From the NCBI GenBank assembly GCA_003022565.1, contig PXTN01000058.1:1-33559 (forward strand): 33,559 bases of DNA. The letters are read 5' to 3'. Positions 24,327-32,816 of the stretch are shown one piece after another (the first letter of the stretch is position 1; every line of letters begins with the position of its first letter). This DNA comes from Bacteroidetes bacterium QS_3_64_15. GTDB lineage: Bacteria; Bacteroidota; Rhodothermia; Rhodothermales; Salinibacteraceae. Below the pieces are notes generated by a model that was given only the letters and a program-made list of their open reading frames with translations, had not been told where the DNA came from and did no database searches. The translations under genes and the position numbers were made by a program.

Positions 24327-24604
24327 AAAAGGGTGGAGGAGATATAGATCAGTAAGGACTGCCCAGGGAGGATCTACGTTGTCGACCCTCCGATCGCTTC
24401 GCGGGGACCGTCGGTTTGTGTTATCCTTTCGCAACAAGAATCATGAAAATACCCGCGCGGCTCACAGCGCCTTCGTTCGCCGGGAGCCTCCTCTCTATCC
24501 CCTCGCAGGAGATCCGGGAAAGACGGGATGTTCTCCGGACCATGGGTCGGCCAGAGCTGAGTGGACGCCCGACCCACGTTGAGCACAGAGTCCCTCTCGT
24601 GGAG

Positions 24605-26044
24605 TTACCCGTGCATGACCGCGAGCGGCTTCAGCTGGGCGACCTTGCTGGCCAGCCGCGCCCCCGCCACGGTTTCCACGACGCCATCAATGTTTTCCTT
24701 GACCCTCACGCCGCGGGCGGATGGGGAGCCGTCGCCGGAGCGTACGCGGACGCCCTCCCCTTCCAGATCCTCATCGAGCGCGACCGGCTCGGCGTGATGA
24801 TTGGCCTCGTGGCGGCTCATGGTGCGACCCGCTCCATGACACGCCGAGCCGAAGCTTTTCTGCATGCTCTCGCGCGTGGCCAGCATGACCCACGACGTCT
24901 CGCCCATGCTACCGGGCACGAGGACTGGTTGACCGAGGGCGCGGTACGGGAGCGAGATGCCCGGCGTGCCGGGCCCGAAGGCTCGCGCCGCTCCCTTCCG
25001 GTGCACGTAACATCGCATGTGCTTGCCGTCCACCTGGTGCATCTCCACCTGGCCCAGGTTGTGGGCCACGTCGTATACCGTCTTGAGGCGCTGGCCCGCC
25101 CCCTCCAGCAGGTCATCGAATACCTCTCGGACCCGGTGCGCCAGTACCTGCCGGTTCGCGTAGGCGTAGTTGGCGGCCGCCCGCATGGCGCCCATGTAGT
25201 CCTCGGCCTCCCCCGAGTCGAGCGGCACCGACACAAGATTCGGGTCCGGCGGCGCAACGTCGTAGGAGGGCGCCACCTCCTGGAACCGATCGATGTAGTC
25301 CGCACAGATCTGGCGCCCGTAGCCCCGGGACCCACAGTGGATTTGGGCGACGAGGGTGCCTTCCTTCAGGCCCATCGTCACGGCCGCGGCGCGGTTGAAG
25401 ACCTCCTCGACGGCGTGAATCTCGATGAAGTGCTCGCCGCCCCCGAGCGTCCCGAGTTGACTGGCCCCCAGCGACCGTGCGGCCTGACTCACCTTGCTCG
25501 GGTTCGCCTCGTTGAGCCGCCCGCCCTCCTCGGCGCGCACGAGGTCGTCCTGCTGCGCCATGTCCTTGCGCAGGGCCCACTGCGCCCCGGACTGGGCCAC
25601 GTGGTCAACCTCGCTCTTATTGAGAGAAATGGATCCCTCCGCGTCTGCGCCGCTCGGAATGTGGGCCGTCAGGGCATCGGCGAGGGCGTCGAAGCTGCCC
25701 TCGGCCTCCTCGACCTTGATGTCCGACCCCAGAAGCCGAACGCCGGCATTGACATCGTGCCCAATGGCGCCCGGTGCAATGGTGCCCACCGGCCACTTCG
25801 ACACGGCCACGATGCCGACCGGTGCCCCTTGCCCGCTGTAGACATCCGGCATCACGACGAGGTGCCCGACCAGGCCGGAGAGCATCGACGTGCGGATGGC
25901 CTGCTCGATCGCTTCCCGCTCGAGAATTTCGTCGATGAGTTCTCCGCTCGCGAGAATGCGCACGGGCACCCGCATCGCCTCCCGGAACGACTCGGGAACT
26001 TCCCAGGTGAAGTCGTCGATCCGCGTCAGGTCCGTGCGTTCCAT
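24605..26044 (-). CDS. RtcB-family protein with substituted active site
   Basis: A 479-residue RtcB fold. RtcB joins 2',3'-cyclic phosphate and 5'-OH RNA ends using GTP and Mn. Landmarks are clear: MPDVYSGQGAPVGIVAV, IGHDVNAGVRLL, LGTLGGGEHFIEIH, IHCGSRGYGRQI, DVAHNLGQVEMHQVDGK, HRKGAARAF and the guanylylation-site loop SACHGAGRTMSR with H403. Relative to Pyrococcus/E. coli RtcB, the Mn-bridging Cys of DINCG is A100, the Asn of GNH is E204, and the penultimate Lys of the C-terminal VIKG is H478; the His of MPDVH is Y69. D97, H205, H236, H328, E208 and H403 are kept. It is thus a divergent paralogue whose ligase activity is doubtful. No archease (its usual activator) or Rtc partner lies beside it. 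Confidence 0.85.
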   Translation of the reverse strand: MERTDLTRIDDFTWEVPESFREAMRVPVRILASGELIDEILEREAIEQAIRTSMLSGLVGHLVVMPDVYSGQGAPVGIVAVSKWPVGTIAPGAIGHDVNAGVRLLGSDIKVEEAEGSFDALADALTAHIPSGADAEGSISLNKSEVDHVAQSGAQWALRKDMAQQDDLVRAEEGGRLNEANPSKVSQAARSLGASQLGTLGGGEHFIEIHAVEEVFNRAAAVTMGLKEGTLVAQIHCGSRGYGRQICADYIDRFQEVAPSYDVAPPDPNLVSVPLDSGEAEDYMGAMRAAANYAYANRQVLAHRVREVFDDLLEGAGQRLKTVYDVAHNLGQVEMHQVDGKHMRCYVHRKGAARAFGPGTPGISLPYRALGQPVLVPGSMGETSWVMLATRESMQKSFGSACHGAGRTMSRHEANHHAEPVALDEDLEGEGVRVRSGDGSPSARGVRVKENIDGVVETVAGARLASKVAQLKPLAVMHG

Positions 26045-26232
26045 ACGCTAAAGACTCGCGAACGCGTGAGGGCGAGCATCTGCCCCGACGTCGCGTCTGG
26101 TTGTTTTTGAAAACGAGTTAGGAGAATTGAACCCCCCTCGGAATTTCAGTGTTCCACCTATCGTCTCAAACCTATGCACGTCTCCGTCGCCGGCTCCACG
26201 ACAACGAAGACCGTCCGGCAAGTCCTCCCTAA

Positions 26233-26402
26233 GAAGCTGTTTTGATTTTGAGTCGGTTCGCGAGAGCGGGCACCGATGAGCCGAAAATCGGCCCATAGGC
26301 GAGGGCTGTACGCGACAGCTGTCGGTACCGCCCGAGACCGGGGGCGATTTGCAGGCCATCGCTGCCGCTCGCAGCCCCCGAGGCATGAATTAAAACAGCT
26401 TC
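26233..26402. mobile_element. 170-bp MITE with 15-bp terminal inverted repeats and TAA duplication
   Basis: The left end GAAGCTGTTTTGATT (26233-26247) and the right end AATTAAAACAGCTTC (26388-26402) are inverted repeats matching at 14 of 15 positions. The element is flanked on both sides by TAA (26230-26232 and 26403-26405), a likely 3-bp target duplication of the TNA type made by some IS5-family elements. Inside there is no transposase, so it would be a non-autonomous derivative. It lies 25 bases downstream of mnmA, in the 385-base gap before rtcB; nothing else was found in that gap. Confidence 0.75.
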
Positions 26403-26429
26403 TAACTCTTCCCGGGTCCCCAATTCGGA

Positions 26430-27578
26430 CTACGCGGGCGCCTCGGCGGCCTGCGCCGCCCCCTCGGACTGGGCGCTTCCCACCTCGCGGATCCACCCGC
26501 CCCCGAGCACGTCGTCGTCCTCGTAGAGCACGAGGCTCTGGCCGGGCGTAATGGCGCGGCGGGGCTCCGAAAACGCCACCTTTAGGGTGTCGTCGTCGGG
26601 CTGCCACGCCAGGCACCCCGCCCCATCGTCGTTGTAGCGGATGGTGCCCCAGACGGGCCGCTCTTCCTCAATCTCCGGATACTTCACGAGGTTGATCTCG
26701 TGGGCGGTCAGCGTCTGCTCCATGAGCTCCTCCTTCGGCCCCACGGTGATCGTGTTCGTCTCGGGGTCGATGTCGGTGACGTACACGCGCTCCCCGAGCG
26801 CCAGCCCCAGGCCACGGCGCTGACCGATGGTGTAGAAGGGGTACCCGTCGTGCTCGCCAACGACCGTGCCGTCGCTGAGAACAAACGTGCCGCCGCTTAC
26901 CTCCTCCTCCAGCCCGTCGACCCGGTCCCTGAGGAACCGTCCGTAGTCGTTGTCCGGGATAAAGCAGATCTCGTAGGAGTCGGGCTTGTCGGCCACGCTG
27001 AGGCCAAAGTCGGCGGCCATCTCGCGGATTTCGGGCTTCTCATACTCGCCAAGCGGAAAGATGGACCGGGCCAAGTGCTCCTGCGGAAGGCCCCAGAGCG
27101 CGTAGCTCTGGTCCTTGTTGCGGTCCTTGCCGCGGCTCAGGACGTACCGATCGATGGCCTCCTCGTAGCGGACGTTGGCGTAATGGCCGGTGGCGATGTA
27201 CTCGCAGTCCAGGTCGTCGGCCCGCTCCAGCAGGGCGGCCCACTTGATGTGCGTGTTGCAAAGCACGCAGGGATTGGGCGTGCGGCCCGAGAGGTAGTCG
27301 CTAGTGAACCGTTCGATCACCCAGTCGCCAAACTCTTCTCGGAGGTCGACGACAAAGTGGGGAAAACCGTGCTTGGTGGCCACGACCCGCGCATCATTCA
27401 TCGACTCGATGGAGCAGCACCCCACCTCTTTGCCGTCGCGGCCGCCGCTGGTGGAGTAGTCCCACGTCTTCATGGTGAGGCCCACGACGTCGTATCCGCG
27501 CTCCTTCAGCAGCACGGCGGTCACGGAGGAGTCGACCCCGCCGCTCATGGCGACCAGCACGCGTCCCTTCTTGCTCAT
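26430..27578 (-). CDS. mnmA: tRNA-specific 2-thiouridylase MnmA
   Basis: A 382-residue enzyme that installs the 2-thio group on U34 of tRNA-Lys, -Glu and -Gln. The PP-loop is MSGGVDSSVTA (11-21). The catalytic Cys pair is C104 in TPNPCVLCN and C205 in YEICFIPDNDYG. The tRNA-binding segment KDQSYALWGLPQEHLARSIF, the central DKPDSYEICFIP and the beta-barrel C-terminus (GYPFYTIGQRRGLGLALGER) complete the family pattern. The C-terminus has an extra low-complexity tail (SAQSEGAAQAAEAPA). The start ATG at 27576-27578 is unambiguous. The gene stands alone, with the MITE just beyond its 3' end. Confidence 0.96.
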   Translation of the reverse strand: MSKKGRVLVAMSGGVDSSVTAVLLKERGYDVVGLTMKTWDYSTSGGRDGKEVGCCSIESMNDARVVATKHGFPHFVVDLREEFGDWVIERFTSDYLSGRTPNPCVLCNTHIKWAALLERADDLDCEYIATGHYANVRYEEAIDRYVLSRGKDRNKDQSYALWGLPQEHLARSIFPLGEYEKPEIREMAADFGLSVADKPDSYEICFIPDNDYGRFLRDRVDGLEEEVSGGTFVLSDGTVVGEHDGYPFYTIGQRRGLGLALGERVYVTDIDPETNTITVGPKEELMEQTLTAHEINLVKYPEIEEERPVWGTIRYNDDGAGCLAWQPDDDTLKVAFSEPRRAITPGQSLVLYEDDDVLGGGWIREVGSAQSEGAAQAAEAPA

Positions 27579-27744
27579 GGGTACAAATCCACGCCCGAAT
27601 TCAGCAAACTGCTAAAGAAATACCTCAAGAGAGGAGTGTTGAACCTTCGCTTACAACAGGGGGTTCCACCACCATTTATCTGTGTGCTCCGAAGGACTGG
27701 AATTTGAAAGCGTTCCACACGAGCAGTCTGTCACACGCTTCAGG

Positions 27745-28374
27745 TTAGAACTGGAGGTGGATCCCGAGTCCGACCTGGTCGAAGCTGGGGTGAGCTTGAG
27801 GGACAATCCGGACGCGAACATCGCGCGTCTCGTTGTATTGGCGCACCGAGAGCGGGGCTGTAGCGATGTCGTAGAGAGCACTAGCCGCCACCACAATGCC
27901 AGCCCCCACAAGGACATTCCTCGAAATGCGACTTGCCCGAGAGGACTCGTGGGACTCCGACGCGAACGGAAAGAGAAACAGCGCCCACGTATTCAGGAGG
28001 GCGTCAATGGCTATGATCATCGACGCACCGACTCCCACAAGCACTGCGCCTCCCCGGATGCCCATTCCAATTCCAGCTTGTCTCCGATCATTCGCATAGT
28101 AGTGTCCGGCAGCCGGCCCCGCAATAAGCCCCCCCATGACAAGTGCTCCCCCAACTTGAACGGCGGCCCCACGGAGGAAAACGGCCGGGCCTTGGGATTC
28201 CCAGTTGACCGCCGCGTAGGTAAGCGCGCTTCCCCCCGCCACTGGGCCTACAGTTCCCGCCAGTGAATATAGGGTACCGCGGACGAGGCTTTTACTGGAT
28301 GTATCTGGTTGCTGAGCATCCGCTGGCCGTGCTAGAATCATGAAGAGAAGCAACAGCGGAAGAAGGCGAGACAT
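27745..28374 (-). CDS. Exported hypothetical protein with Gly/Ala-rich membrane segments
   Basis: A 209-residue protein, not recognised. From the ATG at 28372-28374, MSRLLPLLLLFMILARPADAQQ is a cleavable signal peptide (AxA before QQ). Then follow Gly/Ala-rich hydrophobic stretches, GTLYSLAGTVGPVAGGSALTY, VQVGGALVMGGLIAGPAAGH, IRGGAVLVGVGASMIIAIDA and NVLVGAGIVVAASALYDI. The C-terminus VRVRIVPQAHPSFDQVGLGIHLQF ends in F with alternating residues, as in outer-membrane beta-barrel strands. It could be an outer-membrane or inner-membrane protein; the sequence does not decide. It is divergent from ridA across 283 bases that hold no gene. Confidence 0.65.
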   Translation of the reverse strand: MSRLLPLLLLFMILARPADAQQPDTSSKSLVRGTLYSLAGTVGPVAGGSALTYAAVNWESQGPAVFLRGAAVQVGGALVMGGLIAGPAAGHYYANDRRQAGIGMGIRGGAVLVGVGASMIIAIDALLNTWALFLFPFASESHESSRASRISRNVLVGAGIVVAASALYDIATAPLSVRQYNETRDVRVRIVPQAHPSFDQVGLGIHLQF

Positions 28375-28657
28375 GTCGGTCGTGATCGTGTGGTCAAAAT
28401 GAACGCGTAGTACCAAATGCGGGAAGCCATTGTGCACGTCTTCACGTCAGTAATAAACGAAGCAGCGACAGGAGCTGACCCTGTTTCAATGCTGGTCGAT
28501 CCTATGCATGATTTCGTGGACGGGGGCTTATGTCTTCATGGTTCCTGTATATTCATACGATGTTCGCGTGTCTTCAGACAATATTTGCTTGTGCCACATC
28601 CCGGGAAGATGAATCTTAAGGTTGCTGCTTCTTCCTCCGCGAGCCTCCGCACGCCCC

Positions 28658-29056
28658 ATGTCCACGTCGACCTCTACATCCCGCAATACTGTGACGACCC
28701 CACTGGCCCCGGCCGCCATCGGCCCGTACAGCCAGGGCATTCTCGCCGACGATCGGCTGTACGTGTCCGGTCAAATCGCAATCGACCCGGACACCGGCAG
28801 CATGATTGACGGGGCGATTGAGGAAGAGACCGAGCGCGTGCTTGACAACATCGGCGCGATTCTGAAGGCCGCGAGCATGACCTTCGAGGACGTCGTGCGC
28901 TGTGAGGTCTTTATGACCGACGTGAACGACTACGCCCAGATCAATGAGGTGTATGCGCGGTACTTCAACGAGAAGCCGCCAGCCCGGAAGGCCGTTCAGG
29001 TAGACGCACTCCCCCGCAACGCGCGGGTCGAAATCTCCTGTGTCGCCGTCCGGTAA
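28658..29056 (+). CDS. ridA: RidA/YjgF enamine/imine deaminase
   Basis: A 132-residue RidA-family protein, which hydrolyses reactive 2-aminoacrylate and related imines formed by PLP enzymes. The N-terminal part has APAAIGPYSQGILADDRLYV, the middle SGQIAIDPDTGSMIDGAIEE followed by RVLDNIGAILKAASMTFEDV, and the end NEKPPARKAVQVDALPRNAR with VEISCVAVR. The key Arg (of P-x-R-x-x-V) and Glu (E-I-S/E) are present. The start at 28658 (MSTSTSTSRN) is preferred, though an in-frame start at 28622 exists; a short Ser/Thr-rich leader precedes the fold. It stands alone and converges on the lipoprotein gene at 27 bases. Confidence 0.93.
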   Translation: MSTSTSTSRNTVTTPLAPAAIGPYSQGILADDRLYVSGQIAIDPDTGSMIDGAIEEETERVLDNIGAILKAASMTFEDVVRCEVFMTDVNDYAQINEVYARYFNEKPPARKAVQVDALPRNARVEISCVAVR

Positions 29057-29083
29057 CCGGCACCGAAGAGGGTGCGTCTCGGC

Positions 29084-29653
29084 TCATACCCCCTCCAGCT
29101 CGAGCCGGTAGTAGACCACGGCCCGCACCCTCCCTCCGGAGGAGGGAATGTCGCTCGGGTCCTCCACATCGAACTGAGCGAACACGCGCTTCTGCCCGCT
29201 CTTCACAGCGCCCGTTACGGTTCTTGAGGTGTTGTCGCGGGCAGGGGTCTCGGCCTCCGGATCGTCAAACTCGACCCTTGCGATGACGGGGCCACTTGCG
29301 TCCGTCCCCAGATAGAGGTCGGCCCCCGAGAGCGTGCCCGTCGACAGTCGCTCAACCCGTGCGCTGTCGACCTGCGCGGACACCACATCGCTACGGCTGA
29401 ATCCATTGTCGGCGAGAATGGCGTCCAGGTCGTCCGACTGGATGCTGGAGACCACCTCGACCTGCCCCCCCTCCGTGACGTCGTCCTCGGTGTACTCGAA
29501 CCGGTGCCGGACGGTTGGCGGACTCGTGGAGTTCGCACTCAGGATGGCGGTATTGCCCGCCGACGCGAGGTCGCAGCTGGTCAGCACGAGTCCTGCGGCG
29601 AGCAGTCCAAACGCGACCGACGCCCGGATCAAAGACGTGGCAAATGAGGTCAT
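29084..29653 (-). CDS. Hypothetical lipoprotein
   Basis: A 189-residue protein with a lipoprotein signal: from the ATG at 29651-29653, SLIRASVAFGLLAAGLVLTS-C27 forms the lipobox LTS-C. The mature part is acidic and beta-rich, with EFDDPEAETP, VKSGQKRVFAQFDVEDPSDI and a terminal RAVVYYRLELEG; no family is recognised. The domain might be an outer-membrane-anchored beta-sandwich. It converges on ridA and has 241 bases of non-coding DNA upstream, before the amidase stop. Function unknown. Confidence 0.7.
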   Translation of the reverse strand: MTSFATSLIRASVAFGLLAAGLVLTSCDLASAGNTAILSANSTSPPTVRHRFEYTEDDVTEGGQVEVVSSIQSDDLDAILADNGFSRSDVVSAQVDSARVERLSTGTLSGADLYLGTDASGPVIARVEFDDPEAETPARDNTSRTVTGAVKSGQKRVFAQFDVEDPSDIPSSGGRVRAVVYYRLELEGV

Positions 29654-29894
29654 GGGAGACAGTCTATTGAGCATGCAAAGCGGCGACGATCAGGGATCTT
29701 GACCTTCATGGCAGACGAGCAGAGGTGGACAGTCCTCACCGAAGGTCGAGGTTCTTCTTGGTCTCGAGGCAGGCGACACTGAGAGATGAGAGCTCGTAGA
29801 CTGGTGTGCAATAGCGCTGCGCTCCGTTGTTCGCAGATAAACTGGCTCTGTCGACGCCGGAGATCTCAGCAGACATTGGTCCTTCAAATCGTCC

Positions 29895-31202
29895 CTATTC
29901 ACTCGAGACGAGTCCTTTGTCGTAGTCCTTCTTGTATTTCCGGACGGCTCGGAATATTCCGCTCGCCAGATAGGTCTGGCCGCGATCGCTGTTCAGGTAT
30001 CGGGCCTCCTGGGCATTGGTGAGGTATCCGAGTTCTACGAGAACGGACGGCATCGAGGCGCTCCACAGAACGTAAAATCCGGCTTGGTGCACCCCCCGAC
30101 TGCGCCGCTCTACACGGTTTTTGAACTGTTTCTGTACGAGCGAGGCAAATTCCTCACTGAACTGCATACTGGCGCTCAGGAAGAGCTCACCCTTTACGAA
30201 TGCCTCCGCGTCGTACTCGTCGTACCGGTCCGGGTTTTCCTCATACTCTCGGACGACGCTGTTTTCTCGCTTCATAACCTTACGGGCCGCGTCGGTCTTG
30301 GAGCGGCCTAGGAAGTAGGTCTCGGTTCCCTTTGCGGCCGCAGACCGGGCGGCATTGACGTGGACGGAGATGAAAAGATCGCCCCCCTTCCGATTGGCGA
30401 AGTGGCCCCGTTCCTCCAGGGCAATGAACCGGTCGTCGGTGCGGGTGTAGACCACCTCGATGTCGAGGCGATTCTCGATGTAGTCGCCCAGCTTGTGCGC
30501 CACGTCCAGCACGATGTCCTTCTCATACAGGCCGTGGGCCACCGCGCCCGGGTCCTTGCCTCCGTGTCCGGGATCAATGACCACCGTATCCAATCGCGAG
30601 CGCTTGCGCGAGACGCTGGCCAGCGGATCCCGCTCCTTCGACTCGCCTGCGCCCGTGCCCGACTCTGTCGTTGTTGTCGTGGACGTGTTCGACGTCTCCG
30701 TGGTCGTGGAGGCCTTGGAGTCGTTGGGGGACGTGCTGGCAACGGGGGATTTTCCCTCGTACGCGAGATTGAGCAGAAGGTCGTCGGAGGCCCCGTCGCG
30801 GTACGCCGTGGCCGACACGGAGTGGTTCTCATCGAGGTCGATCCGGAGAATCAGATGCCCGTTCTGCTGCGTCGTTGTGTAGCGCTCAACGGGTCCTCCC
30901 GGCGTACGGGCCTCGTACTCCTCGTGGAGCGCGGTATTGTAAAGCACCCACTTCAGGGTGTGCTCGTTGATCGACCGCAGCAGGTACGCCTCCGGACGAC
31001 CCGTCGTCCGAACGCGCATCACGTACCCCTGCCCATCGGACCGGGGCGAGAAGGCCACGTCGGTTACGAGCGGGTCGGCCTGGGCCGGTCCCGCCGCGAG
31101 AAGCAGCACCCCCACCAGCCCCCACGAGAGGCACTGCCGGTGTGTCCTCGCAGTCTCCCAATGCCTAGTGAGACGGGCAATTGCGGCCCCAAACCAGTTC
31201 AT
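29895..31202 (-). CDS. N-acetylmuramoyl-L-alanine amidase (Amidase_3)
   Basis: A 435-residue exported amidase that cleaves the lactyl-L-alanine bond in peptidoglycan during septum splitting. Residues 1-42 hold a signal peptide (LSWGLVGVLLLAAGPAQA). An N-terminal AMIN-like beta domain spans about 45-150, and a Ser/Thr-rich linker 155-190. The catalytic domain starts VVIDPGHGGKDPGAVAHGLYEKDI with Zn ligand H213, then E263/E264 in ALEERGHFAN, H281 in FISVHVNAARS and the catalytic Glu in VLVELGYLTN. The AmiC-type regulatory helix region lies in between. The ATG at 31200-31202 is used over a TTG/GTG ten codons earlier. It lies 192 bases downstream of the coiled-coil gene on the same strand, possibly in its transcript. 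Confidence 0.93.
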   Translation of the reverse strand: MNWFGAAIARLTRHWETARTHRQCLSWGLVGVLLLAAGPAQADPLVTDVAFSPRSDGQGYVMRVRTTGRPEAYLLRSINEHTLKWVLYNTALHEEYEARTPGGPVERYTTTQQNGHLILRIDLDENHSVSATAYRDGASDDLLLNLAYEGKSPVASTSPNDSKASTTTETSNTSTTTTTESGTGAGESKERDPLASVSRKRSRLDTVVIDPGHGGKDPGAVAHGLYEKDIVLDVAHKLGDYIENRLDIEVVYTRTDDRFIALEERGHFANRKGGDLFISVHVNAARSAAAKGTETYFLGRSKTDAARKVMKRENSVVREYEENPDRYDEYDAEAFVKGELFLSASMQFSEEFASLVQKQFKNRVERRSRGVHQAGFYVLWSASMPSVLVELGYLTNAQEARYLNSDRGQTYLASGIFRAVRKYKKDYDKGLVSSE

Positions 31203-31394
31203 GAGCTGAGAACCACCTGAAGGAAAATCCACGCCGACGCCGGCTGTCGTCTCCGGTGTTATTCAAGATGCAACGCAACTCACTTAAAGTAAAGGATGAG
31301 GTTTCGACGGGGCCTGGAGACTGAACGCCTGAGATACGGGTGCGTCGGCAGAGGGCCGGACGAAACGAAATCGATTGAGAGCCGGCTTGCAGGC

Positions 31395-32132
31395 CTACTG
31401 TCCTCGGGTAGAGTCGATGAGCCGTCGGAGGTGCCGGTCGATCATGCGGTCCCGCATCTGCGCCCGCTTCTGAAGGTTCTGCTGCAGCTCCCGAATCTGC
31501 TGCTGAAGGCGTTCGATCTCTCGGCGCCGGTTCTCCTGTTTGAGCTCAAAAATGTCTTCGAGCATGGCGCGGAGCGTATCGATCTTGGCCTGGCGCTCCA
31601 CCCCGTCCGGCAGCAGTCGGATGGCGCGAGCAAGATCTTGGGCACTCTGCTCCATTCGGCGCTCGCGTTGGAGACGTTCGTAGAGCTCGCGGCTCGACCG
31701 CTGTACGGCGTTCAGGTACTGCCGATGGCCCGCCTCAGAGTGAGACGAGGCCTCTCTATTCACTGCGCCCCGCGCACGGGACTGCGCTTTTCCTCCCCCG
31801 AGAACAACCGACGCCCGCTGCTTCCGGACCTCCTCTTCGGTCACCGGGGTCAACCCATCCTCGACGGCAAACAGGCGTCCGTTGAGCTCGATGACCGGGC
31901 GCTGGATCCCCAAGAAGCGATAGCGTGTGTTGATGCCCTGAAGGTTCAGGCTGTCCGGCAGCTGGTCCTCGGAAAGAGGCGTCCCATCGACGTAGACTGT
32001 GCCGTTGCGGATGTTCAGGGTATGGGTTTGCTGTGCCGACGCTGCCGGTCCGAGCAGCCCCCACAGAAAAACGCCGAGGACAACGCCCAGCGCGAGACGA
32101 GGCAAAGACTCCGAACAGCGCAGAGACATCAT
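31395..32132 (-). CDS. Exported coiled-coil hypothetical protein
   Basis: A 245-residue protein, not recognised. LPRLALGVVLGVFLWGLLGP followed by AASA|QQ is a signal peptide. The N-terminal mature part has a beta-rich section with NIRNGTVYVDGTPLSEDQLP and GINTRYRFLGIQRPVIELNG. The C-terminal half (about 150-245) is a Glu/Gln/Arg-rich coiled coil, including ENRRREIERLQQQIRELQQN. Two ATG pairs are possible; 32132 (MMSLRC) begins directly before the signal peptide, whereas 32180 would add 16 residues. It sits 66 bases after the anti-sigma-like gene on the same strand, suggesting that it is a target or co-regulated envelope protein of that sigma factor. Confidence 0.7.
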   Translation of the reverse strand: MMSLRCSESLPRLALGVVLGVFLWGLLGPAASAQQTHTLNIRNGTVYVDGTPLSEDQLPDSLNLQGINTRYRFLGIQRPVIELNGRLFAVEDGLTPVTEEEVRKQRASVVLGGGKAQSRARGAVNREASSHSEAGHRQYLNAVQRSSRELYERLQRERRMEQSAQDLARAIRLLPDGVERQAKIDTLRAMLEDIFELKQENRRREIERLQQQIRELQQNLQKRAQMRDRMIDRHLRRLIDSTRGQ

Positions 32133-32198
32133 CGGCGGTGTGGCGAGGTGAAAAGCGGAGGGCGGACGGTGCGCGATCATGGGGAGACGAACAGGGCA

Positions 32199-32762
32199 TC
32201 AGGGCCGGGTCCGGTCGACTCGCTGAAGGGTGCCCCACGTGTCCGGCGTGCTTTGGGTCTGCAGCCGCTCGATACGACGGTGGATGCGCACGAGCTCCTC
32301 GCGTTCGTTCCACGCCGGCACCGCCTCGGTCGCGGCGTCGCGGGTCTGGGCGTTGGGCGGGGCCGCTTGCTGGGCCGTTTCGGACGATACTGCGGCCGAC
32401 TCGTCGGACGCGCCGGGCAGCTCCCACCACGCAAGACCAGCTAGGAGAACCAGCGCAAGACCGGCGCTGGCGGCTTGCAGGCGATGAGTCCACGTCCGGC
32501 GAGGGGAGCGAGGCGGGCGGTCGTCGTCTGCGTGAGACGGAACAGACGAGTCCTGCGTCGCTGCTTGGGCCGTCTCCACGACCCGGTCCACGACGGCGGC
32601 ATCGGGGCCGGGCGACGGGCGATCATCCAGACGCTTCTTCGTCTCCCGCAGGCGCTCGTACTCGCGGTACAGGTCCCCGTCTTCGGAAAGCCGATGTGCA
32701 ACCGCTGCATCGTTGGCGTCTTCGCCGTAGAGGTACCGAATGAGGCGTAACCGGTCGTCCAT
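32199..32762 (-). CDS. Single-pass membrane protein, probable anti-sigma factor
   Basis: A 187-residue protein. The N-terminal 50 residues (MDDRLRLIRYLYGED, then LYREYERLRETKKRLDD) are helical and cytoplasmic. One membrane segment lies at about 95-113 (QAASAGLALVLLAGLAWWEL). The rest, acidic and with a short coiled region REELVRIHRRIERLQ, would be periplasmic. It follows the ECF sigma gene by 54 bases on the same strand, the normal layout of a sigma/anti-sigma pair. It lacks the H-x3-C-x2-C zinc motif of ZAS anti-sigma factors, so the role is inferred from position and topology only. Confidence 0.65.
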   Translation of the reverse strand: MDDRLRLIRYLYGEDANDAAVAHRLSEDGDLYREYERLRETKKRLDDRPSPGPDAAVVDRVVETAQAATQDSSVPSHADDDRPPRSPRRTWTHRLQAASAGLALVLLAGLAWWELPGASDESAAVSSETAQQAAPPNAQTRDAATEAVPAWNEREELVRIHRRIERLQTQSTPDTWGTLQRVDRTRP

Positions 32763-32816
32763 GGAGGGAGAAATCGGTTTTGTGAAACGAGGCAGACCGC
32801 GCAGGAGGGACGACGG

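Noticed and set aside
24416-26110. 564-codon plus-strand frame opposite rtcB
   Set aside because: Antisense shadow; the RtcB motifs on the minus strand are unmistakable.
27600-27744. Possible fourth word-repeat palindrome upstream of mnmA (GTTGAACCTTCGC and GAAAGCGTTCCAC)
   Set aside because: Complementarity is too weak to separate from chance.
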